This document shows positions 43,547 to 54,108 of a DNA stretch of 64,000 nucleotides, one piece after another. The translations under genes were made by a program, and so were the position numbers. Numbering within the stretch: the stretch's first letter is position 1; every line of letters begins with the position of its first letter. The notes under the pieces are model-generated. The model did not search any database. It was given only the letters and a program-made list of their open reading frames with translations, and was not told the origin of the DNA. Origin of the DNA: Holtermanniella nyarrowii (lineage: Eukaryota; Basidiomycota; Tremellomycetes; Holtermanniales); assembly GCA_001600035.1 (NCBI GenBank), contig BCIT01000004.1, forward strand, positions 386,604 to 450,603. The letters are read 5' to 3'.

Positions 43547-45385
43547 ATGTCATTCGATATCCCCACCCGCCCCAAGGATGTTGGAATCATCGGAATGGAG
43601 ATGTACTTCCCAAAACGGGTGAGTCCAAATTGCTTCGCCGAGTATCGTGCTGATGAGCTTTCCCCCCATTTCATTGTCTGCTCCTGAACAACCGTTTTTT
43701 TGCTTTTGTTGCACACAGTGTATCTCTGAGGATGCCCTCGAGGACTTTGACGGTGTCGCCAAGGGCAAGTACACAATTGGCCTTGGGCAAAAGTTCATGG
43801 CCTTCACCGACGACCGGTGCGTTTGATTGTAATCTTTGGGGTGCGCACTGACCCCGTTTAGGGAAGACATCAACTCGGTCGCTTTGACCAGTCAGTATCA
43901 CGGTGTGTAGCAATTGCATCATCTGACACCACAGCCGTCTCTCAGCTTCTTGCAAAGTACAACGTCGACCCTGCCTCCATCGGCCGCCTCGACGTCGGTA
44001 CCGAAACCCTCATTGACAAATCCAAAGCCACCAAGACCGTTCTCATGGATCTGTTCCACGCTTCAGGCAACCACGATATCGAGGGTATTGATTCCAAAAA
44101 CGCTTGCTACGGTTCCACTGCCGCTCTTTTCAACACTATCAACTGGATGCAGAGTGAATCTTGGGATGGCAGAAACGCCATTGTCTTTGCGGGTGATATT
44201 GCGATCTACAAGGAGGGCTCTGCTCGTCCTGTTGGTGGCATGGGTGCTTGTGCCATGTTGATTGGCCCCAACGCTCCTCTTGTTGTTGAGCGTGAGTCAC
44301 TGCCTTTGTCATGGCGGTACTGATTTCAGCCATTCACGGTACCTTCATCGAGAACGCATGGGACTTCTACAAGCCCGACCTCTCTGCGTGAGTGCACTCA
44401 GGCTTCTTTCTCATGCTGACATAATAGCGAGTACCCCGTCGTTGACGGCCCTCTAACCATCACCTCGTACCTCGGTGCTCTTGACAACTCTTACAACGCC
44501 TACGTCGAAAAGGCCGCCCGCTCGCGCGCTCGTGCTTCCAAGCTCACTGCTGCCTCGATCGCCGCTACTGTTGTCGACAAGGCTACCGAGCTTGCCAACG
44601 GTGCCGCTGCCCTCATCAACGGTGTCACCAACGGTACCGCCGTCGAGACCAACGGCTCTGCCTCTGCCACTGCCAAGATCGACACCGCCGATGGTTTCGA
44701 CTACCTCTGCTTGCACTCGTAAGTCAGATACATGCCCATCCACTAACTCTAGCCCCTACGGCAAGCTTGTTCAAAAGGGCCACGCTCGTCTCTTCTACAA
44801 CGACTACCTCCGCAACCCCGAGTCGCCCCTCTTCGCCAACGTGCCCGAGAACATCAAAGGCCTCGACAAGTCCAAGACCTTCACCGACAAGGTTGTCGAA
44901 AAGACGTTTGTAGGCGTCGCTGCCGAGCACTACAAGACTGGTGTCGTCCCGACCACTGACGTCGTTAAGCGCTGCGGTAACATGTACACTGCTTCGCTCT
45001 ACGGTGCTCTTGCCAGCGTTCTCGGCAACGTTGATGCTGGCACTTTGGCCAACAAGCGTATCGGCATGTACGCTTACGGTTCGGGTTGCGCTGCTTCGTT
45101 CTTTGCGATTCGCGTTGCTGGCTCGACGGCTGAGATTCACTCCAAGCTTGATCTCACTGCTCGTCTCGAGGCCATGCAGGTCGTTCCTTGCGAGGACTAC
45201 GTGACTGCTCTCAAGGTATGTCATAAATTACAGCGCTGTAGCTGATGTTGCAGCTTCGTGAGGCCAACCACAACGCCGTCGAGTACACTCCTTCAGGCTC
45301 GCTCGACAACATCTGGCCCGGTGCTTACTACCTGGCTGAGATTGACAGCATGTACCGGAGGAAGTACAAGCAGGCCCACGTTTAG
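43547..45385 (+). CDS. ERG13: Hydroxymethylglutaryl-CoA synthase
   Basis: Condenses acetyl-CoA with acetoacetyl-CoA to HMG-CoA in the mevalonate/ergosterol pathway. Start '[20 protein letters not shown]'. Exon 2 '[20 protein letters not shown]', '[20 protein letters not shown]'. Catalytic region '[20 protein letters not shown]' (nucleophile Cys), '[20 protein letters not shown]', '[20 protein letters not shown]' and '[18 protein letters not shown]'. Ends '[16 protein letters not shown]'. About eight exons with introns such as 43619-43720, 43818-43861 and 45215-45253. An Ala-rich insertion of ~40 residues ([20 protein letters not shown]) precedes the HSPYGKLV block. Catalytic residues intact. 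Confidence 0.95.
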
Positions 45386-45923
45386 GTCTGTTTGGAGTAG
45401 ACGCGTTTCTTGGGGATGCATTGCACTTTTTGGATTGATTCACATCGTCTCAGTCGATTAAGGCCCGTGCCCATTCTACTGGATCTCGCATCGTCTCAGG
45501 TCAAGGGCGAGCATGTGAGCAATGCTCTTGGCAACTCAGCTGCAAGGCAGGAGAACGTTACTCAAAGATGTGGCGACTGAACTTGTGCCAGTGTACGACG
45601 GTCTGCAAGTTTGAACGATGCCGCGGCTTGAAGGTGTAGACGCGAAAGACGACGCACGCAAACGACCGATGCCATCGACCCATCTTCATAAGATATTTAG
45701 CAGCGTCTTGGCTCTTCGTATGACTCTCTGCGCGAAACTCGGGCCAGCAGCTGTTTGTGTATACCCGGACGAGCGCAGCAGTATTCTGTATCTGGGACGC
45801 ACTTGCTTGTGCAGCTGAACCTTATGTCTCTGCACCTCATCCCGAGTAGCTGACAGTTGGCCTACACCGTCTTCACGAGTTGAGGTCTTTCAAACTCAAT
45901 GATGTGTCCACATTTCCGACCAC
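45386..45923. other. Convergent intergenic region
   Basis: 538 bp between the 3' ends of ERG13 and the RNase III-like gene. No gene, RNA or repeat recognised. Confidence 0.4.
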
Positions 45924-46666
45924 TCACCCCGATGGACCGGCATTGGACTTTGCGGATTTGATCGTGACCACTGGCGCCGTGAAACGTTGTCTGAACTGGG
46001 TCAGCGCAGCGTTTGCAGTGCGAATGCTCACCTTGACGGGCCGAGGCATCTGTAGTCTGCCAGAATGCGAGATCTTGAAGTCTGGAAAGACCAGCGGAGA
46101 GGATACTTGGCTCAACCAGTGCCTCACGACGCATTGTCTGTGAGTCTGCTCCGCCGATCCAAATGCATACTCCAGCCACGTTTCGGCCCAAAGTGCCCCG
46201 ACGTATGCTTCAAACATGTCCGCCCATGTCTTCCAGGTCACAAGACGGACTGACTGGCCTGCCACCGACATTCGCTGATCCAGAGCGAGGATCATGGCGA
46301 GACGAGCAAGCACATTGTTGGAGACCATGATACTCTTGATAGCCTGAGCCTCGTCAACGATGAATGCACTGGTTGCAGCCCGGTGTGACTCACGGCTGCG
46401 CCTTGTAAGGCGATTCTTGGGTAGTGATGATTCAGGATCTGTGGCACAGCCAGCGAGAGTTCGGCGTCTCCGTGGAAAGCCAATCGACGGATCTCGCTTG
46501 TGGTGAACTCCCAAGCACTTGCTTGGTAAAGGCGGACAGCACGGCCTCGATTCACGGAGGCGAATTCGAGAATGGAAGGTACCTGTCTAGCGTCCGCAAA
46601 CGCCAGCGGCGTTGGCAGCTGCGGACGATAATACGGTCGTAGTTTGTAAGAGTTCGATCGAGGCAT
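45924..46666 (-). CDS. RNase III-domain-like protein, probably inactive
   Basis: About 210-220 residues from two or three exons. Exon 1 'MPRSNSYKLRPYYRPQLPTP', 'LYQASAWEFTTSEIRRLAFH', 'GDAELSLAVPQILNHHYPRI'. After a 50-nt phase-0 intron (about 46341-46391) comes 'SIMVSNNVLARLAMILALDQ', then 'WKTWADMFEAYVGALWAE'. These match RNase III: [ExLEFLGD]-like first motif, [LVSN..LA]-like middle and [DxFEAxxGAxxxD]-like second motif. In the first motif the catalytic Glu is Ala (LAFHGD), while the first-motif Asp and the second-motif Asp and Glu remain. No dsRBD seen. A 36-bp GTGAGC...CAG stretch near 46000-46036 is in frame, so the end does not depend on it. Could be a structural mitochondrial ribosomal homologue or a diverged RNase III. 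Confidence 0.68.
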
Positions 46667-47321
46667 AGCGTTTAGGTCGGAGGATCAGTGTCTGCCCCTC
46701 CTTGATCGAGACGAGATGAGAGGGATTGGTCTGCCATGAGTTATGCCTCCGGAAGCAACGAAGGATGAGGATCGGCTGGTGGCGATCTGCGTCATCACGC
46801 ATCAGTCACCTGCAGCAATTCGATGATTCGGGCGCGGGTTCTTAGCTAACAGGCGCTCCACTTTGTTGCAGAACTGAGCCATATCGCGGTGATCGGCGAC
46901 GTGCTGTCTAGCAACTCATCGTCGTGTGATGGAAACTCAGCCACTGCCAGAGGCCACGGTGCCACAGCTCTACTCGCGGTAGCCCGAGTCGCATGCTTAC
47001 TGTCGAAAAATCGATACTCTTACAACCAGCGAGCCGATCTTGCCCACATGATCCTGTTGGCAATACCGGGTTCGTCATTGGTAAAGGAGTGGGTGGACCG
47101 CGTGAGAGCTTATGATCTCATCAGCTTCCGCATTTCCCATGCCCGGCGATTCGAATCGCCACTGTTGAGACCTTCAGCCGTCTGTCTTTATCCCTTCATC
47201 GCAACCCCGTTATTTCTCTCACCACAGTGTGGTAAGCACTCCAGCAAGTGGATGAGAACTGATCAATCTAGTAGCCACAATCAAAGATCTGTCAGCCACG
47301 AGGGCCTGCCCATCGACTTCG

Positions 47322-47789
47322 GTTCGCGAGAGTGAGTTCTTCTCGCTCAGCTTGGTGCTGTGGGCCTTTCGCAGGTGTAAGCTGGTAGCGACGGTGTGAC
47401 CACAAGTCATCATGTGGTCATGGCGCACGCACCAGGTGCACGATATCTCAGTGTGGTGTGTTTCAGCCTTTGGCGAGAACTGTAGTCTGCAAAGCAGTTG
47501 AGATAGCTTTGAATGGCGGATATAGGGGGGCCTTGCCGTGTAAATCGCGGTTTCTCCTCATGATATTTGAGTGCCTCGATGGATGACTCACGTCGTTCTA
47601 CAGTGCTCATGGTCATGGTCCATCAAATCGCACTACCGAAAATCTGTTCGCTCCGGTAGGTTGCCACCACCGACGACAGACTAGGGACTTAGGTGTAGAC
47701 GCATCTCGGGCCTCGACGAGATCAGCGTGAACCGGTGTGACTCGATGGCCACGCTGAAAGCGTCTCTGCCTCGTCGGTCTTGATCCTCA
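47322..47789. repeat. Degenerate tandem repeat, copy A
   Basis: Aligns with copy B at an offset of 450-459 bp. Shared landmarks: 'tgtagtctgcaaagcagttg' (47481 here), 'acgcacgcaccaggtgca', and 'accggtgtgactcgatg' (47731 here). Boundaries approximate. Confidence 0.75.
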
Positions 47790-48255
47790 AGCCTCGCGAG
47801 ATCATCCTTTTCAATTCAGCGGTGGCGAATGTGTGTACGCTGGCAGCGACGCTGTGACCTTTGTATCTCATATGGTCATGACGCACGCACCAGGTGCATG
47901 ATCTCTCTGCGTCGCCTTGTTTCAGCCTTGGGTGGGAGCTGTAGTCTGCAAAGCAGTTGAGACAGCTTTGAATGGCGGATCCAGGTTTCGAGCGTGTCAA
48001 AGCGCTCAGACCCAATGACCTATGTGCTGCCCACGAGTAATCGTCCGTGGCACGATGTGGGTCATGGTCAGTCGAAACGCACTACCGAACGTCCGTGCGC
48101 TCTGGTCGATTGCTATCGCCGAGGCCGGAATAGGGACTGAGGTGTAAACCTGCCTCGAGCCTACGACGAGGTTAGCGTGCACCGGTGTGACTCGATGTCC
48201 CTGCTGAAAGCGTCTCTACCTCACCGCTTGATTCATCGGCGGCGCGAGATGATGT
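47790..48255. repeat. Degenerate tandem repeat, copy B
   Basis: Second copy in direct orientation: 'tgtagtctgcaaagcagttg' at 47940 and 'accggtgtgactcgatg' at 48181. The copies are clearly diverged, and neither has a conserved open frame. Confidence 0.75.
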
Positions 48256-49455
48256 TTTTTTTCTCTCTCTTAATTTTCAACCAAAGCATCGGCTGATTTA
48301 CAGGGTTACACATTCTTCATTCACCCGATCGACACGTAGTCTGGTAGGCGGTAATGTAAGCGCTGACGTGAGTCGTCATGCATCGCAATTGAGCTCAACT
48401 TTCTCTACATTTTTGTCACCCGGCAACCACCGAGCAGCTCGTGACAACAGGCGCAAATACGCAGCAGCAGCTAGAGTTCAAGAGGTCATCAGTCCTTGTC
48501 ACCATGCATTATGTAACCCGCTGGCATACTGCAGGCGAGAGCGTAGGAGGCGATGGAGTATGGACAAGTGGCGGGAGGGAATGAAATCTATCGTCCGTTC
48601 ACGGTAGCTTAACGGCAGTGCGACAAGACTGCAGTTATAAAGACTACATTGAGACACCATGTAGTGCTCAAGGCGAACTGGAATCGAGCAAGCAAGATTT
48701 CGGGTGAAACAAGGGACTTATCTAGGAAGACGTCGGAAAAGACGTATTGGTTGTTCACTCGATGCGATTTGATCGCAAGGCGTAGAAGCGCAAACTGGCA
48801 TGGACTTCAGTGCAGAGCCTGCCATCCCCGGTACTGTGTGTACATTCAATGAAGTCCAATCGAAAAGGCTTGACAATGCGTCGACGGCACAGTTCCATCT
48901 CTGCAACACACCTCTTCCCGCAATCATGTTAGGCTCGCGCCGCTTTGGATGTGGCATTGTGCTTTATGATCATATGAGGGCTTAAACTTCTTTCCTGCTA
49001 TCACGTTTCGGTCGAAGCGGCATCAGCTGCCATCTTCAGATGTTGCGATTTGTCCTGCACGAGCTTGACGTGATTATCAGCGGACGCTGCTCGCTTCGTT
49101 CATAGCTTGGACCAGGTCCATCACCGTAAGTTGCGTGTCTCCAATTGGCCCGTAACCATCGATGCAATGGGTTCGTCGTCCAGAAAGACCTCTCCCATCA
49201 AATTGTAAGCGATCCAGTTGCTGTTCTGCACTTCGGGGTCAAGGTAACGTTGTCTTTTGACATGATTTTTTGTGAATGATCAGTTGGGAGAAGACCTATG
49301 CTTTCCAAGCGCATGTCCTGAATCAGCAGCAGAAAGGGCCTAAGCATGAAGGGAGCGAATGCGATCAAGGAGAGCCATCTCCGCCTTCAGGACAGATCTC
49401 ACAAGCGACCTCATCCAATAAAATTCAAGAACTGCATCTCTCCCATCACCGCACT

Positions 49456-51234
49456 CTAAAGCTCATCATGCTCGTGCGCCTCGAGCCCCTCCTCTTCCTC
49501 ATCCACCAACTCGTCTCCCTCATCCTCATCCAAAGGCGTAACACCCTCGAGCGAGTTCTTCGCATTAGTCTCTACAAACTCGATCAAGCTTTCAAGCGAT
49601 CGGTCGCCCGAGTAGTCGATGAATTCGGATGAACCAGCGGGGCGGAACTTGAGTGTTGGGAAACCAGAGACTTTGAATGGTGCTGCTGGGGGGACGTCGT
49701 TTTCGGTTGCGTCCATTTGGGCGCTACGCATGTCAGCAGGAAGGAAAAGGGAGGGTGAGACTCACATGACGAGCTTGTCCTTGACACCTGCGTATTTCTC
49801 ACCGAGCGTCTCCCAGATAGGAGCGAGACGCTGGCAGTGACCGCACCAAGGAGCCATGAACTCGACAAAGATGTCCTTTGACTCGTCGCTGAACAACTGA
49901 TCCCATCCGTCCGCTACAAGCTTGTAGACTGGCTCGTCCTGACCAGCAGGTACAGAAGCCGACTTGATGGAAGGCTTGATTTCACCCTTTACCCAAGAGT
50001 CAACCAGCTGCTTGATGCTCGAAGCATCAACAACCGACGAAGGCGAAAGAGGGAACTTTGTCTGGGCGGCAAGGTCTTGAATGACAAACGCAGGCCACTT
50101 GTCGCCTGCAAGGTTGAGTGATTTACCGTGATCGATAAACTTGATGGCGTCGATCCAAACAAAGTTCATGACACCCTTGAGCTTCTTGGCAATGGGCTCA
50201 ATCGTCTTGATCAATGCCTCGCGAGCAGTGTCGGCAGGGTCGACAAACAAGTACGCAAGAGGAAGACCTTGGTCGGCGTATGACCCAAAGTTCTCGGGTG
50301 AGATCTGGTCAAGGACGGGAACCGAGTTGGTCTTGATAAAGCTCTCGATCTCGTCTGTGGATTCGAGAGAATCGGTCAAGACGTTGTGGCCTTCGTCAAA
50401 CTTTTTGTAGAGGACAATGGCGGGAAGGGAAGGTGAGCCTGAAGCCTTTGCGACGGCGGCAGAGTCGGTGGTGGAGCCAAAGAGGTAGGTGTCGCGCAGC
50501 GAGTTGGCGACGTTTTTGAATGACTCGGGAATGGGGTGGGCATCGTCACCGTAGGCAATGATGACACTGCTGTCAGATAAAAAGATTGTTAGAGACTTAC
50601 ACCTTGTCTGACTTGGTAAACTCGTCGTGGTTGGCGGCGTTGACGTCCGAGACGGCGGGGAGGGATTGCCTTACATCAGCCGTGCACTATCTCAAATGAC
50701 CACTCACTTGGTCATGTAGTTAACAATACCATCGGCCTTGCGAGGACCGTTGTAATCGACAGGGACACCGTTACGGAACACCTTCAAGGTGCTGACCCAT
50801 CAGCTTCACGTTGTATGCTCCAAACAATGCACGTACGGGTAACCACCGATCCCATACTCCTGGCAGAGATCAGCCTGCTCTGTGCAGTCTACTTTGGCAA
50901 GCTTGATGCTTTTGTTCTTGAGATCCGTCGCTGCCTCTTCGTAGTGAGGTGCAAGGCTTTTCGTCAGTTTTGTCACCCAATTGAGCTTACTTTTTGCAAT
51001 GACCACACCCTGACGCTGTCAGTGACCAAAAAACAGCAGCAGGCACATACAAGGTGCAAAGAACCTGCATCGTTAGCATCGTCATCCATTGTCCTCCAAG
51101 ACTCACTCTACAAGCGCCAGATCCTCACCAAGAACCTCGTCCTTGAACGTGGCAGCCGTGAGGTCATACACATCGCTCGCAGCCGCAGCAGCCGCTAGCA
51201 ATGGCAAGAGTGCAAAGAGAGACAGGAACTTCAT
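49456..51234 (-). CDS. PDI1: Protein disulfide isomerase
   Basis: ER-lumenal oxidoreductase that forms and shuffles disulfides. Signal peptide 'MKFLSLFALLPLLAAAAA'. The first thioredoxin domain's active site is assembled over three introns: 'FFAP' + 'WCGHCKN' + 'LAPHYEEAATDLKNKSIKLA'; the exons there are 13 and 19 nt. The b/b' middle follows with 'VPVLDQISPENFGSYADQG'. The second site is 'IFVEFMAPWCGHCQRLAP', then 'PFKVSGFPTLKFRPAGSSEF' with the cis-Pro. An acidic tail ends 'HEHDEL', giving an HDEL retention signal. Both CGHC sites intact. About ten exons. Confidence 0.95.
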
Positions 51235-51425
51235 GCTTGTTGATGATGTTTCCAAGCTGGTTGCTGATTGCTGACTACTACCGGCGCAAGCTGACCAGTG
51301 TGGCGAAATTGCTCCCGTTAAAGTGCGACGTGGCGCGCGAACGAGGAGAAAGGAAGAAGAATGAGGTGGAGAAAGACCTCCACTCTGCCACTCTCAAACC
51401 ATGGCGAGCATGGTAAAGTCGTGAA

Positions 51426-52356
51426 ATGCAGCGATTAAGAGCCCCAGCCTCACTGCGCAACTGTACACCTCAAACGTTGACATCTCATCTAGTCCAACAG
51501 AATCCACAGCCACTGCTTTTACCGGGTCTGATCTCGCACTACCATGCTTTGAAAGCGTGGACGCCAGCCGATGACCTTGCGCGTCTTCGCTCCGCCGTGC
51601 CAACTGAAAGAGAAGTAGAAGTCGAGATCGGTCCCATCAGACGAGGCTATCTTGATCAAAATCATGCAAGAGTCCCCATGGGCTTCGGTACATTCCCATC
51701 TCCCTTCCAACGCGTACTAAACAACAGGTCTCTTTCTGGACGCATTCATCCTCGGCAAGATCCCAACCTCGTCATCATCAAAAGATCTACCGATAGGCTA
51801 TCTCGCACAATCGGATCTCCTAGATTCGGTGCGCATTGCTTGGACTGAACGCAAACTGCAGCTGACGCACAAAAGATACCGCAACTAGCTGAAGACGCTC
51901 CGATCCTTCCACATCTTCATCATGGTCCGCTTCGAGAGTTCTGGAGACGGACGTTATGGCTTGGACCCTCTGGCACATTCACGCCATTTCATAAAGATCC
52001 TTATCATGGTTTATTCTCTCAAAGTGCGTCCGGATCTACCTTAATCAACCCAATGCCCACCTCCCTCGCAGCAAGCTGACGGAGCAGTCCACGGCGCAAA
52101 ACGCTTCCATCTTCTCCCACCGCTCCAACAGCATAATCTACAGCTCTCCAACAGTCCCCCCCACACCAATACCTCACGCATTCCCTGTCCGCCACACGAG
52201 CTGAAAGCAGGCGAGCTAGACGAATCGTTCAAGGACGAGCTGGCGTGCGAAGTGGTGTTGCGGCCTGGGGAGACGTTACTTGTTCCTGAAGGGTGGTGGC
52301 ATTGTGCAGAGGGGATTGAGGGTGTTGGAATAGGTGTTGGTGGGTGGTTTAGATGA
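51426..52356 (+). CDS. JmjC-domain dioxygenase (KDM8/JMJD5-like)
   Basis: Fe(II)/2-oxoglutarate oxygenase of the JmjC class. Start 'MQRLRAPASLRNCTPQTLTS'. 'NPQPLLLPGLISHYHALKAW' is the pre-JmjC block. After introns near 51726-51890 comes 'RRTLWLGPSGTFTPFHKDPY' with the HxD iron ligands, then 'HGLFSQ' + 'VHGAKRFHLLPPLQQ'. The third ligand is in 'LLVPEGWWHCAEGIEGVGIG'. The layout WxGxxGTxTPxHxDPYHxLxxQ is typical of the small JmjC-only subgroup that includes JMJD5 and HSPBAP1. Whether it hydroxylates proteins or demethylates is unknown. An exon between about 51726 and 51840 ('HSFLDAFILGKIPTSSSSKD'-like) has uncertain borders. The promoter is shared with PDI. Confidence 0.85.
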
Positions 52357-52621
52357 GATGCGCTACGGTGGTAGATTCGGCATGCATGACGCGTACCTGA
52401 ACGAGCTGGGTGGGGCGACGTGGTTGTCACTTGCTGGTGACTCTTAGAAGCACAACGAAACTCGCCACAGCCCAACACAGAAGAATTGTCGCAAGTTTAA
52501 GACGCCAAAGCAGCAGCAAAAGCCAAGAATGTGTAGCTAAGAATAGCATTGCTCTTGTACAGTATATATCGCGTGGCATGTAGACTAGTTCTCTTCTCTC
52601 CTCATTGACATGTCGTTACAT

Positions 52622-53436
52622 CTAGTCTCTGCGCTCGGCGTGCTTGTTCTGCTCGTGGTGAGCAGCAGCGGCGCCAACAGCCCCGGTGACACCACCGCTG
52701 GTGTTGTGGTGGTGAGCGTCGGCGACACCGTGACCGGCAATCTTGGGCTGGCCGTCGTCTGCAATGTCAGCTCTGGTTACAAAAGCAAAGCAAACTCACA
52801 GAACTGGTGAGAGTGGTCACCGTCCTTGTGGAGGTGAGGTCCATCGTGAGCCTTCTGACGGAGCTCATCAAGGGAGATGGTAGGAAGGGTAGTAGCCTCG
52901 TGCACGATAGGAGCCTCATGGACGACAGAGTGGATAGGTTGAACAGTGTGAACAGTGGTGGGCTGGACAGTCTCGCGCTGGATGACAGGGGTGATAGTCT
53001 CGTGAATGTGGTGGTGAACGTGCTCGTTGGCGTGTGTACCGAGATGAGCCTGGCTCTTCTCGACGTCACCGACAACCTGCGCCGACTGGTGCATGTTGCG
53101 CTGCTGGTCGAGCTTGAGCTTGTGCTCGGAATTCATCTCCTCCTTGTGCTCGCGCGTAAGGGTAGGGAGGGTCTGCTCGACGTGCTTGGTGGCAAGAACA
53201 CGGTGGTCTTCGACGGGCTGGACACGGTGTTGGTGGTGGTGAACGTGACGCTCCTCGTCAACGGCCTCGGCAACCTCGACGTGCTCTTGACGACGGACGT
53301 GCTCTTGAACGACCTCGGGGGCGACCTCGGAGCATACCTGTTCCGGTCAGTGACTATCCAGCGGCGATGCAACAACACTTACCTCGGTCGAGTCACCCTT
53401 GTGGGATTCCTTGAGGAAAGTCTTGACAGCTTGCAT
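52622..53436 (-). CDS. His-rich conserved fungal protein with repeated HVHHH/PVIQ motifs
   Basis: About 235 residues, three exons (introns about 53341-53385 and 52750-52800). Start 'MQAVKTFLKESHKGDSTEVC'. Two similar halves: 'EHVRRQEHVEVAEAVDEERH' with 'VHHHQHRVQPVEDHRVL', and 'NEHVHHHIHETITPVIQRET' with 'VQPTTVHTVQPIHSVVHEAP'. The C-terminus is 'AHHEQNKHAERRD'. This pattern is seen in poorly characterised fungal stress/allergen-like proteins; function unknown. His clusters could bind metal (inference). A TATA box lies ~100 bp upstream. Divergent from the next gene, which carries a related motif. Confidence 0.8.
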
Positions 53437-54108
53437 TATGAGTTGATCTGGGTTTGAGTTTTGTTTGGATTGAAGGTTGTAGAAGCAAAGATGCAGTTGA
53501 GAAGAAAGAGAACGTAGGAAGCCGCACGAGGTTTATAAAGGCCCAGTCGGCAACAGTGTCGTCACCAGTCTAGCGAAATGACGCATAACGATCTGAGAGA
53601 AGGCTGACGCATCGCATCATCGTAGACGTACATGCTCCACTTTTGAACCTGACAAGTGCGTCATACTCGCGTGCGAGTGTTGTCACCGTCATTGGGGAAC
53701 CGACCACGCGAGCCTGTCTCAAGCGTGACCAACTGCGTGTTTGCCCTGAGTCTAATCTATTCAGAATCAAGAGCTAGTCTCAGTTGAAATGGGATTGATT
53801 TTGCAAATGGTGAGCGAAAAGGAGAGATTGTCCCCGCGATCGAACCCCTGACTGCGATTCCCATAAACGACAGTAATTCTGGAACGTGGCACTTTTGGTC
53901 ATGTTCCTCGTTCCTTTTTCCTACAAACTGCGCGTCATCGGTAAAGATCTCAAAGTCAGGGCACAAAGAGAAGCGAGGTAGATGACGAGTTCACCCGTGT
54001 GCGCAGTGCCTCGACTTGCACAGCGTTCTGTTCCTATCCACTTCCCTTTCCTCACCCTCTAAACAGCGTTGTTAGATTGAAATTCAACACGGATCTTCAA
54101 TTCACACC
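53437..54108. promoter_or_regulatory. Divergent promoter region of two related-motif genes
   Basis: 672 bp with no gene. It has a minus-strand TATAAA at 53532-53537, about 97 bp upstream of the His-rich gene's ATG. No comparable box was seen for the plus-strand gene. Confidence 0.5.
53532..53537 (-). promoter_or_regulatory. TATA box of the His-rich protein gene
   Basis: TATAAA on the minus strand, about 97 bp upstream of the ATG at 53436. Confidence 0.5.

Larger units (their letters stand above)
46667..49455. other. Gene-poor region of 2.8 kb
   Basis: No open frame with family resemblance. Its main feature is a degenerate tandem repeat (47322-48255). A perfect 16-bp palindrome (47145-47160) and a T-rich stretch near 48255-48275 are also present. 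It may hold an unrecognised non-coding transcript. Confidence 0.5.

Noticed and set aside
47145-47160. Perfect 16-bp palindrome GGCGATTCGAATCGCC resembling a tRNA B-box
   Set aside because: It fits GRTTCRANNC, but the T-arm would have a 6-nt loop and no matching A-box or acceptor stem was found on either strand.
46889-47335. 148-codon open frame on the plus strand in the gene-poor region
   Set aside because: Composition is not protein-like, there is no family resemblance or supported splice structure, and it abuts a non-coding repeat.
48601-48680. tRNA-like stretch (TAGCTTAACGGCAG followed by ACTGCAGT)
   Set aside because: An A-box-like and anticodon-loop-like string is present, but the anticodon, acceptor and T stems do not pair and no B-box follows at the right distance.
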